Origin: Lunularia cruciata
Lineage: Eukaryota > Streptophyta > Marchantiopsida > Lunulariales > Lunulariaceae
Assembly (NCBI GenBank): GCA_948567375.1
Contig: OX419762.1
Span: forward strand, 55,694,841 to 55,758,840
Direction: 5' to 3'
DNA: 64,000 nt
Part shown: positions 1-12,059 of the stretch, piece by piece
Position numbering within the stretch: position 1 is the stretch's first letter
How the letters are laid out: the number at the start of each line of letters is the position of its first letter
Position numbers and translations under genes: made by a program
Notes under the pieces: model-generated
The model's database searches: none
What the model was told of the DNA's origin: nothing
The model's input: the letters and a program-made list of their open reading frames with translations, nothing else

Positions 1-1135
1 CATGATTGAAAACTCCACTTTTCATAGTGTGATCCTACTTTTTTTATGATTTTGCATCTTGTCTCCGATAGTATTGACAAAATTTTCCAAGAAGTGTTTG
101 CACAATGTCATAAGAGATGGCAGTCAAGGAAAGAGAAATGCAACAAGAAAAAAGTGAGAAGTGAAATCAAAAAGTGAAATTGCATAAAGAGGCGCCTCAT
201 GGGGTGTAGTTGGCTCCTTTTATAGTCCCAATGGATGAGGTTTGTCTTTCTTCCATCATGGTAGTTGGGGAAGGCTTGCAATCATCCATCACACATGTGA
301 GATCTGGTGCAAAATAGTTGTCTTGCTTCTTTGGTGTCACGGGCATCTTTTTGAGTGATCTTGAAATGGTGGTGGAAATTGGTGGAGTTACATATTTGTC
401 AAAAAGTTATCACGGCCTCCATTGTTCCACAACACCTCAAGGTTTTGAAGCTTCCTTGTATTGGAGTGGTTTGTTTCATTGGGAAATCCTCTTCTTAAGC
501 CATATGGAACCAAAACAAAATGATTTTCGTGCCATTCTTGTTGGGTAGCCATGGATAGTCCATTTTGTTTAGGCACTCCACATCTTTTTATCATGGGAAT
601 ATGATCTCCTAGGAATTAGCACTTCCTACAAAAAACACTTCCAACCCTTTTCTTTGGACTATTTACATGAAGAAAAACAACAAAAAAACAACAAAAAACC
701 AAGGCTCATGACAAAGTGGGTTGTGACACATACTCCATAGTTGTCTTACTGGCCCTGGCTAATTCTAAAGTCATTTTTTTATTGATGCTTGGTTTTTGCA
801 ATCCTCTCCTTAAATTTAAATTTTTTTATTGATGCTTGGCTTTGAGAGCATCAATCTGGCTAGCTGACATCTCTTTCTTGCTTCCATCAATGTAGTCCTC
901 AATTTGACATGGATGGCAATGTCTTGAGTAGAAGTATTTAGTGTAGGGCAATTCTTTGTATCTCTTTAATGATAACCTCCTCCTCCTGCATGATTCTCTT
1001 TGGTGCTCATCCAACACATCTACTCCATCCTTTTCACCTTTCTCTCTTGCCTTCAGATTATGTCTTCAAAAGTAGGACTTCTAAAGACATATTCTTTGTT
1101 TTTGCATGCATATCCTCTATTGATCCTAAATCCTC
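1..1135. other. Weakly coding, repeat-derived left edge
   Basis: No gene is recognised here. On the minus strand, 826-1017 reads as a charged, helix-prone peptide (…KKEMSASQIDALKAKHQ). The charged, coiled-coil-like minus-strand reading resumes beyond the LTR, at about 4873-5064 (RRLMEVQKRLMEVRK). This suggests that the LTR at 1136-4964 landed in a decayed coiled-coil coding sequence. The phrase attttttattgatgcttgg is present twice (about 776 and 824), a small local duplication. The rest of the stretch shows A-rich runs (about 675-705) and nothing else I can support. Confidence 0.35.
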
Positions 1136-4100
1136 TATGACAACCCTGCAAATATCATTTTTGTGGTAATTAGGTAAGTAAAGTTCAATCCCGCAAAGAT
1201 ACAAGTCAAAAATGTTCAAATAAAAAGTCAAATAGTAACAAGCATAGTTTGCCTTGAGTTCTTCTTTAATCTCTTGGGTAGAAACCACACCCAAAAAGGA
1301 GGAACAAGCACTAAATTTCAATCTTGTCACAAAGTAGTACTTCTTAATCACAAATCCATCAAATCTTTCCAAACAATCTTGATTGTGATGATTTAGTCTA
1401 TCCCAAAAATGGCTACTTTGCTGTAAAAAAATTTTCCTAGAATTGTGTTTCATCCATCCATTGAAGGCACAACTTCCTTGATCCAAATTGCTTTATATCA
1501 ACTCAGTACTACACTCACAAATGCAAAATATTACCAACACTACAATTCCTCTTAGATCTGTCAAGGCATTGCTCCAACTACACTTCACTCAAGATCAAAC
1601 ACATAGAATGAAGACCAGCGTTGTGGAATCCAACATCCAACAAGCACATTGACTTGCACTTTGAAGTTCTCTCAACATTCATAAACACATAAACACCAAG
1701 CAACGAGCAATGAGATCAGCACTTTGCTTTATCTATTCTTAGAAAAATGAATACTGAACAACATTTTACTACAAAGGCCTCCTTTACATATTTAGAGCTC
1801 TTGATAGTTATCTAGCTTCCTAAACCAATTCATAATAGCTTTACCAACCTACAGGTCCAAAATGACAATGCACCTATTCATATCTACCTCTTTCCTATCT
1901 CAAAAGATATCCTAATCCGATCCGATGCCTACCTCAACTTTGGCTCCTAAACCCGATGATCCTCCAAATATTTATCCTTCTTTGGGTCTATCTAATTCTA
2001 CTAATTCCTTTGCTATTTCTATGACTTCTTCACTCAGAACTACAATTGCACTAGTGTGTGCACTTATCTAACTTCTTATCTCCAGACCCACTCTTCTCTA
2101 CTGTCTTAGGTAACTGATCCAAAAAGACACATGCACTCCTACTTCTCCCACTTTGGACTTTGTCTCTAACTTCATGGAACTACTAAGTCTCTCTAATTCT
2201 GAATGTCCTAAGTCCAATCTGAGACACACATTGTCTCCTACTTCTAATATCTTCCTATCTACTCAATCTCTCAAGCAAATCAACAATTGGTTAAATTCAA
2301 TGTCCTTTGCTTTCTTCTTCCTCATTTCCTTCACTAACAACTTTCATTCATGTTGTCTTGCTTCCTCCAACTGAACCTTAGACATCATCTCTAACATTGC
2401 CTTCATTCTTACAATGATGTCTTTTCTTGCCTCTTGTCTTGGCATCTACAGCTTCTCTCTCTCCACTACTAGCTCTTCATGATACATCTTCACCTCATCT
2501 TCCAACTTGGCCTTCAATGCTTCTTTCTCCTTCATACTTTGCCTGAGCTATTCTTCCATTCCCTTGACTAACCCTTGCAATCACTCTTCTTCTCTATCTT
2601 GCGTGGCCAACTCATGTTGCCAGGCCCAATCTTTCTTTTCTACACTCGCCTTCAAACTGTCCAACTCTTGACCATGACAACAGCCATTGCCTTCAAATGT
2701 ATAACTGCTACTTGTGTATTGCATACTTCTGTCCGCAATGCTTCAGACTTCACCAACTACTCCTTCTGATCTTCTTCTTGCTTTGCCATTGGCTTTGCCT
2801 CTCTTTGCAAAGTCTTTTGTTAGACTCTCATTCCTTCCTCCTCAACTATACGTCAGTCAAAGCTCTAATAACTCACGCTTTCCCCAACTCAACTTCCTTC
2901 TCAACTCCAAATATTCATCACTCATGTATAGCACTTCTGCCCATTCATCTTTCACTCTATCTCTCTTCAAATCTTCTCTCCTCTTCTGCAATTGTCCTAG
3001 CAAGGGACAAACTACCCACAACAAGTATTCTACCCCATCAAAGACTCTGGAGCTCTCAACTTGCTTTGGCTCTTTGCTTCTTACCTCTTCTACTAGAGCT
3101 TAACTCCGAAGTCTGAATCCAAACCCTCAGAGGTACTTCACCTGAACTTTCCCCCTCTTCTACCGGATTTACATTATTTACTTCTGCCACCACAGTAGCA
3201 ACACTTCTTCTCCGCTGACTTCTGACTTTTGCTCAGCCTCCAAAGTTTCTTCTATCTCCGCTGTGGGTAATTTGTGACATAGGTTTCCTCCTCCTTCCAT
3301 TAGATCAATTGCTGTATGGAACTCCTCTTTGTTTTTATCAGCATCACCTCCTCCTCATTGCTGAACTTCTACCTCACCTTCACTTCCACTGCTTGACTCT
3401 TCACTTCACAATATCAACTCCGGTTCTTCTTCTTCTCACAAGTCTTCTTCTTTGTACTCAGATTCACCTTCCAACTCTTCTGCTCCCGACTACTCATCAA
3501 GCACTATGACTTCTTCTCTTGGGTTCACCTTCCTCACCTTCTTCAGCTTGACTGGCGACAAACTCTCCTCCGAACGACTTTGCTTCATCATCTTTGACAT
3601 GGCCATTGCTACTCAAAGATATTGTCATGTCTGCACATAGTGCTCATCACTACTTTGGATTTATTGAATGTATTGCTATTCCTCGCCATCTCTAGTCTTT
3701 TGTAAGTCTAGATGGAAATGTTATATCATCTTTCTTTGCTTAGACTCCTTCATCAAATTCAATCCAAAATAGAAATGGGCAGCAAACAGCACCAAATAGT
3801 GAGGTGCATCTTGGTCTCTCCAACACCACACCATCTACCACATTCTTTGGTGAAAGCACTTCACTCAATTTATTGGCGCGCTTGCAAACATCTAGTGGAA
3901 GAAGACTACATGATGCTTCATTACATAAGTCATGCAATTGGGCTTGAAAAGTGCCATCATTGCCCCAATGATGATTTGCCTAATTGGGTCTTGATAAGTA
4001 TCCACCTTGTATCCATTCTTTGTGCATGGCGCTATAACAGATTTTTGGATCTCATTTGTCTCCTCCGTAGACTCTTCTTTTCCCAAGAAATGTGGCCCGA

Positions 4101-4964
4101 GTCTCCTCACTGGCCTCTCTCTCCAACACCAATCTCCAATTTGACTTTGTCCATTGAGCCAGATTGCCTCTCTTTCCTTCATCCTTAGGTCCCTCCTCAC
4201 AATCACTCAAGGCTACTTCAGCCATGAACCTTGGAAAGCTCAAATTCCAGTTCCATGCCAGAAAAGTGATCCAAAGTCTACTTAGGATTTCAACCCAAGC
4301 TATCATATCTAAACTTTGAATCATTGGATTTTTGACTGCCAGCAAAGGACTCTTCTTCTCACCCTTCTTTGGCATTGTGTGATCTCTAGTGCATGGTAAT
4401 TGAAACATAATTCTACCGTCCGTTGGTCTTGAGATCCTAACTCCTTCACACTTTTTAAATATCAAACACTCAGCCGGCTTCTCTACAAGCACTCCTTTGG
4501 GTCAACTAATCAATGGCTTAGGATACTTGTGGGACATTTCAAAATCCCCTCAACAAAGTCCCAATTTTATAGTTCCTCATTGATCAGGCATTCCTCCGTC
4601 GCTCATCATTGAAATGCACCATTTTGCATGATGTCCTCTTGGCATTATATAGGTTTAGTGATTTGTGCCTTGTCTGTTGTTTCTTTGTCTGTACTGTCTT
4701 GATTCATCCCTCTGCAGGCAAGTTGTTATGCCATCTTCACCTTAGGTTGATCACCTTGAGATGAAGTCCCCTTCCTTTGGGTCTCTCTTGGCCGGTTTTG
4801 ACCCGGGTACTTTGCTTTGGACTCAAATTCACGTTACTTCGGGTTTCAACCCAAAGTCACCATTTGTCTTCTTCAATGCCGTTTGGGTTCAATACAAATT
4901 TGTCTACACACTTCTTCTTCAAAATTGCACAGAAACTTAAAAAACAAAAAATGTGAGTACCACA
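1136..4964 (-). mobile_element. Long ORF-bearing LTR (solo LTR fossil), older sublineage
   Basis: Fossil LTR of the window's main repeat family, about 3.8 kb, read on the minus strand. Its sense start is the GTGGTACTCACA-like end at 4964 and its sense end is the GGTTGTCATA-like end at 1136. Parts in sense order: a short leader, a coding region (about 4490 to 2150) with the conserved block (NGYKVDTYQDPI, then a VVFFH motif, near 3890-4090) and a coiled-coil tail, and a non-coding 3' portion (about 2100 to 1136). No primer-site sequence follows, so it is probably a solo LTR. No clean target duplication was found, although GAGGA lies near both edges. It is broken by many changes and looks older than the copies at 52-58 kb. 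Its closest relative in the window is 17542-19834. Confidence 0.75.
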
Positions 4965-5518
4965 CCTTCCTCACTTCCATCAATCTCTTTTGGACTTCCA
5001 TCAATCTCCTCATGTGCGCTTGCTCTTGTGTCTCATTGTGTAGTTTGGATATCCTCCTCTTCATAAGCTTAAATTGCTCATTTGGTGCATATTCATATTT
5101 GCACTATGTGAACTCAAATGTACTCTACTCTTGGGAACTTGGAATGCTTGTTGGTGGTCATATTAATTAATGGAGGTCAAAAGCTTGTGATCCCAAATAG
5201 AACAGTATCGTCTCCAAACATACTCTCCTCAGCCGGTAAAACTTGGCATATTTAATCCTCTTCACCCACCCATTCCAAAATTTACAAGGGCAAGAGGAGA
5301 TATATTAGCTCTACCTCCAAGCAGCATATCCATCCTCAAATAATAAGGACACATATTATTTAGTTTATCCTCAATCATACATCCGTGTTTGATCTCCTTA
5401 TCAATGACTCCTTTGCCAGTGGATTTTTCCTTCCAATTATGAGCAATTTTGTATGACTTCAGAAACCTGGCCCATTTTCTTCATCAAATTCAATCTTGTC
5501 ATGGACTATGGAAATCCA
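4965..5518. other. Flank of the 1136-4964 LTR, no gene
   Basis: The first 200 bases read on the minus strand as a charged, coiled-coil-like peptide (LHNETQEQAHMRRLMEV) that matches the character of the DNA left of the LTR. The remainder has scattered minus-strand coding potential with interruptions and no domain I recognise. Confidence 0.3.
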
Positions 5519-5977
5519 CTACCAAATCTCACCAAAAAAAGTTTCCATGTAATTGAATGTTATATTCTTCTGGATGGGTTTCTTGCTAGTGCACCCATAG
5601 ATTTGCTTAAAGTGCTGAAGATCGTCCAGATAATCCAAAATTTGGCTAAAGTGATGGGCTTCCATTATGAACCTTTCATCTTTTCCTTCCCTTCTACTTT
5701 TGCTCAAGTTGGAAATAGCAAGTGCAAGGCACTTTGCTTTACTCAATGGAGTGACAAGAGTCTCCCTTTTTCTTGCACAAGCTATAGATGGCCCTGATGC
5801 TGCAGAGCAAACCATTTTCAAAAGTTTTACAAATCCAGGTGCAGGAATGCAACTACCAATGTGTGCAGGTTTGGAGATGGGATTAGAATGCTCGAGACCA
5901 ACAAGAGAACTGGAATCTATGTATGAGTGAGCTGGCTGCTTACTTGCATCCACATGATCAGCAAGCTCCTCATTCAC
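5519..5977 (-). CDS. Unidentified 152-aa ORF, possible exon or gene relic
   Basis: This is an ATG-started, closed 152-codon frame on the minus strand, with no close resemblance to the retroelement proteins elsewhere in the window. It is mixed in composition, not low complexity, and has an N-terminal stretch rich in Ser, His and Pro, a central KRETLVTPLSKAKCLALA-like helix, and a C-terminal part with SQILDYLDDLQHFKQIYG. I see no signal peptide, membrane segment or known motif. Coding-like sequence weakly continues downstream (toward 5200) in other frames, so it could be one exon of a host gene or a decayed gene. It stands apart from the repeat families and just outside the inverted-duplication arm. 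I do not recognise the family and assign no function. Confidence 0.35.
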   Translation of the reverse strand: MNEELADHVDASKQPAHSYIDSSSLVGLEHSNPISKPAHIGSCIPAPGFVKLLKMVCSAASGPSIACARKRETLVTPLSKAKCLALAISNLSKSRREGKDERFIMEAHHFSQILDYLDDLQHFKQIYGCTSKKPIQKNITFNYMETFFGEIW

Positions 5978-6559
5978 TACTAAGTACTATAACAATATGA
6001 ACACCCCAAGAATTCTCTTCAGACAGTGCTGTGTACAACTTTGCCCAATTTCACGCCTGCACAAAAATTGATCAAATTTGAGTGTGGAGAGCTTTGATCT
6101 TCCCAAATTGAATTCAAAGAGCTTTGATTACATTCTTTCCTGCCATATTTTGAATTCACCTTTGCGCCATCTTTATTCTCTTTCATTTCTGCACTCTAAA
6201 CTATGACCCGCTAGTGTTTGAATTCCATTTGATGTAATTAAAATCTTAAAGCGAGTGTTTGAACCCCATCCATAACACGTGACACCTGTTTCCATATTTT
6301 CAGTGGTGCCACATGGCATACCTAGACAGGTTTTTATTAATACACTTTACTCGACGCTCTGGCCCTTAACCTCCCTTAAGCCATATTTCAACACCAGGTC
6401 CCAATTATAAAACGGTACGTTATGACATTCGATAGCCCGGTACTAAACATAACATCCCATTCAGTTTTACATACATGTGACTTTTTAGTTAAGGGTCCTG
6501 CCGGAGAATTTACAGAACATGTCACATAGCGGCCCGTATCTTTCAGAACTGAAACCCCG
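5978..6559. other. Intergenic DNA next to the left arm
   Basis: This sequence looks unique and has no ORF of note. A CACGTG (G-box type) hexamer lies near 6277. Repeats of the phrase aaattgaattcaaagagctttgat occur near 6080-6130. This stretch has no counterpart beside the right arm, so it marks the outer boundary of the duplication. Confidence 0.35.
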
Positions 6560-6790
6560 TAATGTGTCCAATGGAGTAGTACAATCACTAATGTTCAGAC
6601 TAGTTTGAACAGAACGACATTTGCTCAGGACTGGCATTTGCTCAGGTTTTCTTTCAAGACGCCGTGAGAACTAGAATTGTGAAATGTAAACTCTCTTGAA
6701 GACTCTCATGCAAGTGTTCGCTTAATTAATTTATTCGTGAACATATCCGGATTCTCAAAAGAATAGGAAAGATAATTCGGCAGAGTAAAC

Positions 6791-6796
6791 TTTATT
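6791..6796 (-). promoter_or_regulatory. Candidate polyadenylation signal, left gene
   Basis: AATAAA on the minus strand about 620 bases past the stop of the proline-rich gene. The same hexamer is in the matching place of the right arm (36711-36716). This is positional and comparative evidence only. Confidence 0.3.
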
Positions 6797-7413
6797 CCAG
6801 TTCTGAAAGACATCACATAAGCGGTATCCCACCCTTCTTAGTGACAGAACCAAAGTGCTCCTCGAGGTGTACCGAGGAAGCAGCATTCAGGCACCCGTTC
6901 GAGCAAACTTATTTAAACATATGGTTACACATGCGCCTTATGATCATAGAATTCTACGAACAGCTTTTTGCAGCTAGTTGTTATCTTGGCTCATTGAAGA
7001 GTCATGAGCTCAAAGATTATATCATTTCGAATTTCAGTGTACTGTTGAGCACGGAGGACATTGCTACCTTCGGTCATCCACGCGGATGATGCCAGTTTTT
7101 AACGGGGAGCCGGAACTCATAGAAAGGCAAATCTGCAGACAGATCCAAGCTCTTGTAGCCACCAGCACAGCACTGAAACGCAAATTTAGATTCGGACTGG
7201 TAAACTTTACACCAGTCAACCGCGAGAGCCGGGACGCTCTTCTAAGAAAGTCATCCAATGTGCGGACGAGTTAAGCAATAAGGCGTCCGCATCAGGCTCT
7301 CTACAAGTATGAGACGGCTGATGATCATCCCCGGTGTGCAGTAGAACCCTTGCAGACTTGTCAGCAGAGTCTCTGAAGTCTCAGCTTGACAGGCCAATAT
7401 ACATTGCGGATGA

Positions 7414-7890
7414 TCATCCCTTGTGAGGACTGGGAGCCGTGGCAGAATGGTGAGGAGGAGACGCATTGTGTGGAGGAGGGGAGTTTGGGCTTTCGTGAGG
7501 AGGAGGAGACTCTCGGTGTGGAGGAGGAGGAGACTTTGTATGTGGACGAGGTGGAAATCTGGAGGGGAATGGGACGGAAGGGAAAGAGGGTAGATGGGAA
7601 GGAGGTGCACTGGGAAGCTGAAAGATATCGGGTAGAGGAGGCAGTGTGGGGATAGGAGGATGGGAACTGGACGATGGGAAAGGGGAAGCGGGAGGTGGAC
7701 TCGATCTAGGTAAGCTGGGGAAGAAGTTCCATAAGTTAAAGTTGTGCAGGGCTGGTGCTGCTGCTGCTGATGGAGTATCTGCCACGAGAGTGCGGGATGC
7801 CATTGCTGTGGGCAATACCATTCCGCCGATCCACACACAACATACCAGTACCATACAGAAGCCAGCGGTCGAGTGATTCATCTTCCCCAT
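7414..7890 (-). CDS. Secreted proline/serine/histidine-rich protein, left copy
   Basis: A 158-residue protein without introns. The start at 7890 (MGKMN…) was chosen over an upstream in-frame ATG at 7941 because it puts a classic signal peptide first and is the shared start in both copies. Residues 1-30 are a signal peptide with a hydrophobic core (FCMVLVCCVWIGGM) and a likely cut after TAMA. Then come SRTL.ADTP, a conserved LHNFNLWNFFPSLPRSSPPP segment, and a long Pro/Ser/His-rich tail with SPPP and PPPH repeats ending in SPHKG. Such composition is typical of extensin, arabinogalactan or other wall-associated proline-rich proteins, so secretion to the cell wall is inferred. No Cys motif or enzyme domain is seen. 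Its twin is at 35653-36105, with which it shares the TATA box and 3' region. The exact family is not recognised. Confidence 0.7.
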   Translation of the reverse strand: MGKMNHSTAGFCMVLVCCVWIGGMVLPTAMASRTLVADTPSAAAAPALHNFNLWNFFPSLPRSSPPPASPFPSSSSHPPIPTLPPLPDIFQLPSAPPSHLPSFPSVPFPSRFPPRPHTKSPPPPHRESPPPHESPNSPPPHNASPPHHSATAPSPHKG

Positions 7891-7983
7891 GTTGGCAATT
7901 CTCCCACTTCTGCAAGTCCTGTGTCTACAATCTTCACTCAAACTATGATAAGGCCATAGTGGCTGCTAACTGGGACTATGCAG

Positions 7984-7991
7984 TATATATA
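7984..7991 (-). promoter_or_regulatory. TATA box of the left proline-rich gene
   Basis: TATATATA lies 94 bases upstream of the ATG at 7890. The right copy has the same octamer 95 bases upstream of its ATG, and the sequence between is conserved. Spacing fits a plant core promoter with a leader of about 60 bases. Confidence 0.6.
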
Positions 7992-7999
7992 CCTCTGAA

Positions 8000-10480
8000 G
8001 CCGCACTACCATTCTGTTACTAGCTAGCTAGCTTGCTTGTGCGATTTGGCGTGTTTGGGTAACTACATCATGTCTTTGATTGGTCGACTCACAGGTAGGA
8101 ATGTGCATCATCTACCTTAAAAAGATCTTAAAAGTAGGAATTTGGTAATCTTAATTACTCAATAACATTCCTAACTTTTTCTCTGTTTCTACCAAACTCT
8201 ATAGCTCAACTCGTATCTTCTATGAATCCACAACATTATTAGTTCATTTGACATTGTCGTTGATTTCCAGGATTGCTTGTAATTGATTCTTGATGTTGAA
8301 CGCTGCCAGTATCGATTGGTAATTAGTTAATAGAAAAACCATTTGTTTCAAGATAGAATATGATTGTGAAGTAAAGAAACCTGATATTTCTTTATCATCG
8401 TCGATTATCGATATTTCTAATAGTTATTCAGAGTGTACAAGTTCTGTTTAAGTAATTTGGAATTTTTAGAGAACACATGCAATGCAATTCTTTTAGTTCG
8501 GGACATCTCAGATTTAATATCAATTTTTAAGAGAGTTTTATTACAAGTTGAAAATTATTTTCATTGCCAAATATTTTGGGCTCTTAGTGTCAATTCTGAA
8601 GACAATCCTCAAAATTGTCCATTGTGTATGGGCAGTTTAATGTTTTTCTTCAAGATAATATAATAGATGATGTATACTTGTTGAAGGAAATACGAAATAC
8701 TTGGTAGAAAGCTAAAGAATTTTTAATCAGATGTCGTATTCAAAATAGTCCTACTTGAATGTCTTTGTCAAAATAGGTTTCAAATCTATGTTGAAGCTTG
8801 TTCTATATAGTATATGGTAATATCGTTCCAGGTTTATCTCAATTGATCTTGTACTTTTATGGATTAATCAGTTTAAAACTAGTATCAAGCTTGAAAAACA
8901 AAATATAAATATACTTTCAAGATATCTCGTTTAAACTTTTCTCTCAGGATGATTGTAAAGGTCCATCTCAAATTGATTTTAAAATACTGTAATTTATGTG
9001 ACTTCCCGATTTTAATATTAAAATTAGGAAATCACTTTGAAGGTCTAAATATCATATATAGAAGTGTGGTTTATACTTTTGGTTGTTTAAATTATTCCTG
9101 TGTACATAGATTGCTAAAAGGAACACGCGACCATCAGCGGTTGTGGTAGTGGAAGGAGCAAGTTCGTCACTCTAGTATAAGAGTGGATATTTCAAATTTT
9201 AAGAATTTTATATTAAATTTGATTACTTTTTAGAAACAAATTGATAACTCAATCACTAAAGTCATGGTATTGTATAACATCATGACTTTAAAATGTATTG
9301 ATTTATCAGTTTATTGGCTGCTATTAATAGAAATAACAATTTCGTCTGATGCATTTTAATTTATATAGTCCTTGGACCGCAGTCAATAGTTTATATAATC
9401 CATGGGAACAGAGGCACTCAATTGGATACATTTGGACTTGTGATATATTATTTTTTATTCCGTACTAGATAATTAACGTAAATAACGTAATTCTGTATTA
9501 TACATTATGAAAGTGAAAATGACTGCATTTGGTTTTATCCGGTAATTCTTCACTTACGTAATGAACTCCACATTGTTTGAAACTTTTCGCGCATCTTATC
9601 CACTAGCTGCGAGTACAATGAGAAATAGGCAGCTTCCCGAGTGGAGCATTCAACAAGGCATGATAGACTACAGGACAGATGAGACCATAGGGCTCAAAGG
9701 GTGGGGAACAGGGTTGCAAATACCTAGCTGCATTTAGGAAACAATAAAGCCCATAAAAGTTTGTAGAATTTAGCTTCATAATTAGTATAGTTTTGGGTGG
9801 TATGTGCAAAAGCCAAATCCCTGTGTCGCCTTCTATAGATTGAATTAGTGTCATAGAATTTTATATATGCTAAGGGATCCGAGGGTTTTAGCAGACCCCA
9901 AGGTCCCGGAATACTATTCATTGTAACAAGTGTTGATTCCCAAATGTCATTTGATATGCATTGCTCAAAGTTCATTCTGTCTATCGTCAAGGTTCCTTTA
10001 TCCTTAAGTAGTGGTTTATGGTCAAGTACTTCACCACCCAAAAGCAAGATTCCAACATTATGTCAATCTAGACTTCCTTGATCATCTTAGCTTAGGTCCT
10101 TAAGTGTTCAGGGTTCTTTGACTACCATGTGTATGTCAATTTATTATATCCATGGTTGTAAATAAGTTATTTTCTTTGCTTTTCAATTTTGGTTCAAATA
10201 TTATCTACATTGAAGGTTGTGAGAATTTTTCAAAAGGATATGGCTATAATAAGATTTTGAATACTTAATATTATAAGGTTTTGAGCTTTTTCTCTAATCT
10301 TTAGGTTTTCATATGACTTGTTCTAGTAAAAACTAGTTGGAAAATTATTCAGGTAAACACAAGAAGTTATAAATATTTATAATCTTTATGATGTTTAGAC
10401 TTAAAAATTTATTTATATGAGGTTGGAAGTCTTGGTTTTATAAATCCAGGTCTTGGTTTTATGAGTGGGTCCTTGTTTTG
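8000..10480. other. Left arm: gene-upstream DNA without further genes
   Basis: This AT-rich stretch is conserved with 33300-35520 of the right arm and has no convincing ORF. A tandem TAGC run (tagctagctagc, about 8021) lies just upstream of the promoter. Near 9340-9480 it holds the single copy of the block that is tandemly doubled in the right arm. Confidence 0.5.
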
Positions 10481-11097
10481 GGGAGATATAACATGGAGCA
10501 TCCCATGTTATTATATTATTTTTATCCTACCTATGGTTGCATTGTCCTATTTGAACCATTTAGGAAATGCACAAGATATACCATGCATAGTGTGTTATGC
10601 ACTCTTTACCTTGCAAGAGGTAAAAGTCCATTTAGGAAATATACACAAGGACTATAAATAGAATATCTAGGATGTTAACATGAGGTAGGTGACCACATCA
10701 ACATTCTTGACATTTGGGCTTCTATATGCAATGTTGATCCCTTTATTGACCATTTTTGGTAGGATCTTAAGTCAAGTAAGAGAGTCTAGTTGAGTGTTAA
10801 AAGCTATATACCATTTTTCTATAGCTCATTTCACTAACAAGACTACTTATTCCTTGTCCTTACTATATCTTTGGCTAAAAGAGGGAATACCATTAAAGGT
10901 CTTATAGTTTTAGCTTGAGGGACTATTATGTCCTGATAGATCACTTTTTTCCCATGGATAATGCACAGCCTCATCCCCCCAAGGAGCTTGTGAGAAATAA
11001 TTTATAAGCATTTAGAGATTACCGCAATGAATTATCCCTGTAGTGATTTTATGGAGTCTTTTTAGGTATCTAAAATAGGAGAAAGTGAAGAAATTCC
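10480..11097 (+). repeat. Dispersed repeat X, copy 1 of 3
   Basis: The segment begins near acatggagcatcc and runs to gaaattcctacatatg. It occurs inverted in the right arm (about 32130-32860) and a third time in direct orientation outside the arms (37310-38010). Shared landmarks are the phrases around accttgcaagaggtaaaagtcc and tttattgaccatttttggta. It is probably an old transposable-element remnant, because it exists independently of the arms. Coding content is not evident. Confidence 0.65.
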
Positions 11098-11700
11098 TAC
11101 ATATGTTAGTCAAGTATGTTGTGACTAATTCTTTTCAAAAAATTTGTTTTCTTTGTTTTCTTTGTATACAGTTGGAAAAACCTTGACAAAAAATGAGGAA
11201 GAAATCTCTAATTGGTATTTATTTAATAAAATGGAGATTTTATTTTGAATAAGTCCCAAATGTGTTCTTTTTAAGAGTTGGATGGTTAGTTCTTTGGAGT
11301 ATTGTATGTGGAAGAAGTCCAAAGACAAAGAAGTAGGAAGGTCTATCCAAAGATTTGGTTGCAAAGTCATACATTCTTGGGAAACTTGATGACTAGCACT
11401 CAACATATTGCTTCTCAAGTGTGATTGGCAACCACCAAAAACAGTTCTCACATGAAGACATTAAGTGAAGAATGATTGGAGTTGGCAACAATGCAACGAT
11501 GGTATAAAGAAAATATTTTGATAAAGGGAAACAGAATTGGACAATCTCATAGAATTTTGTTGTTTGGGTTAAGTGAGTGCAATCAATTGTCATGTGAAAA
11601 CCTTGTCAAAGCGAATTCAGTTGATTGACAAAATTGGAAGAGATGTAGTTCATAAATCTGCTTGGAACTCCTATGTTTGAGGAACTAGGCTATCAATCCT
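11098..11700. other. Arm-specific insert
   Basis: Sequence present in the left arm but missing at the matching point of the right arm (about 32130). It has no recognised domain, terminal repeats or ORF longer than about 100 codons, so it cannot be classed. Confidence 0.45.
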
Positions 11701-12059
11701 TGGAAGATGGAAGCATCTTGAGAATGTCCTTTCTTTTGTGGAATTAAGAGTATTTGTTTGCAGTTATGGCCTTAGAGATGACAAGTGCTCAGAATATCCT
11801 CTCTTTTTGTGGAATTGTAAGTATTCATTAATGTCAATGGTTTTAGAGATGAGAAGTGTTAAGAAATTAGTAATTGGAAACCTACATGCAAATCTTAGAT
11901 CTTTGAATGAGTTATTTTGGAGGAAGGTCCTAGTGGGATGTGGGACCAAAAGATGGGATAACATTTCATTCCCATTTTGGGTCAATCAACTAGGCAATGC
12001 AAGACCAAATTGCAAATTACTTTGTAAGAGGGAAGAATATCTCAAATGGTTAGATCACT

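Larger units (their letters stand above)
6560..11881 (+). repeat. Left arm of a large inverted duplication
   Basis: The reverse complement of this arm matches 31977-36985 over nearly its whole length. Anchors: gttcagactagtttgaac at about 6595 and 36928; the proline-rich gene; the phrase around gacgaacttgctccttcc (about 9155 and 34355); and cttccttgatcat (about 10070, facing 33210). By eye, similarity is high in the gene and moderate elsewhere. The left arm holds an extra block of about 590 bp (roughly 11100-11690) that the right arm lacks. The right arm has a 229-bp tandem duplication that is single here (about 9300-9530). Near 11712-11860 a unit of about 78 bp (starting gaatgtcctttcttttgtgg) occurs twice and is also repeated in the right arm. 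Confidence 0.9.

Noticed and set aside
2575-3509. Plus-strand Leu/Ser-rich ORFs that look membrane-like.
   Set aside because: They are the complement of the minus-strand coiled-coil coding part of the LTR at 1136-4964.
7064-7258. Small ORF conserved in both arms (about 62-64 codons, also at 36250-36438; shared GVKFTSPNL and KTGI.RVDDRR).
   Set aside because: Neither copy starts with ATG, single-base gaps shift the upstream part, and the DNA is conserved throughout the arm anyway, so shared coding is expected by chance.
7386-7655. Glu/Gly-rich ORFs antisense to the proline-rich gene (also 35667-35975 in the right arm).
   Set aside because: They are shadows of Pro and Ser codons on the other strand.
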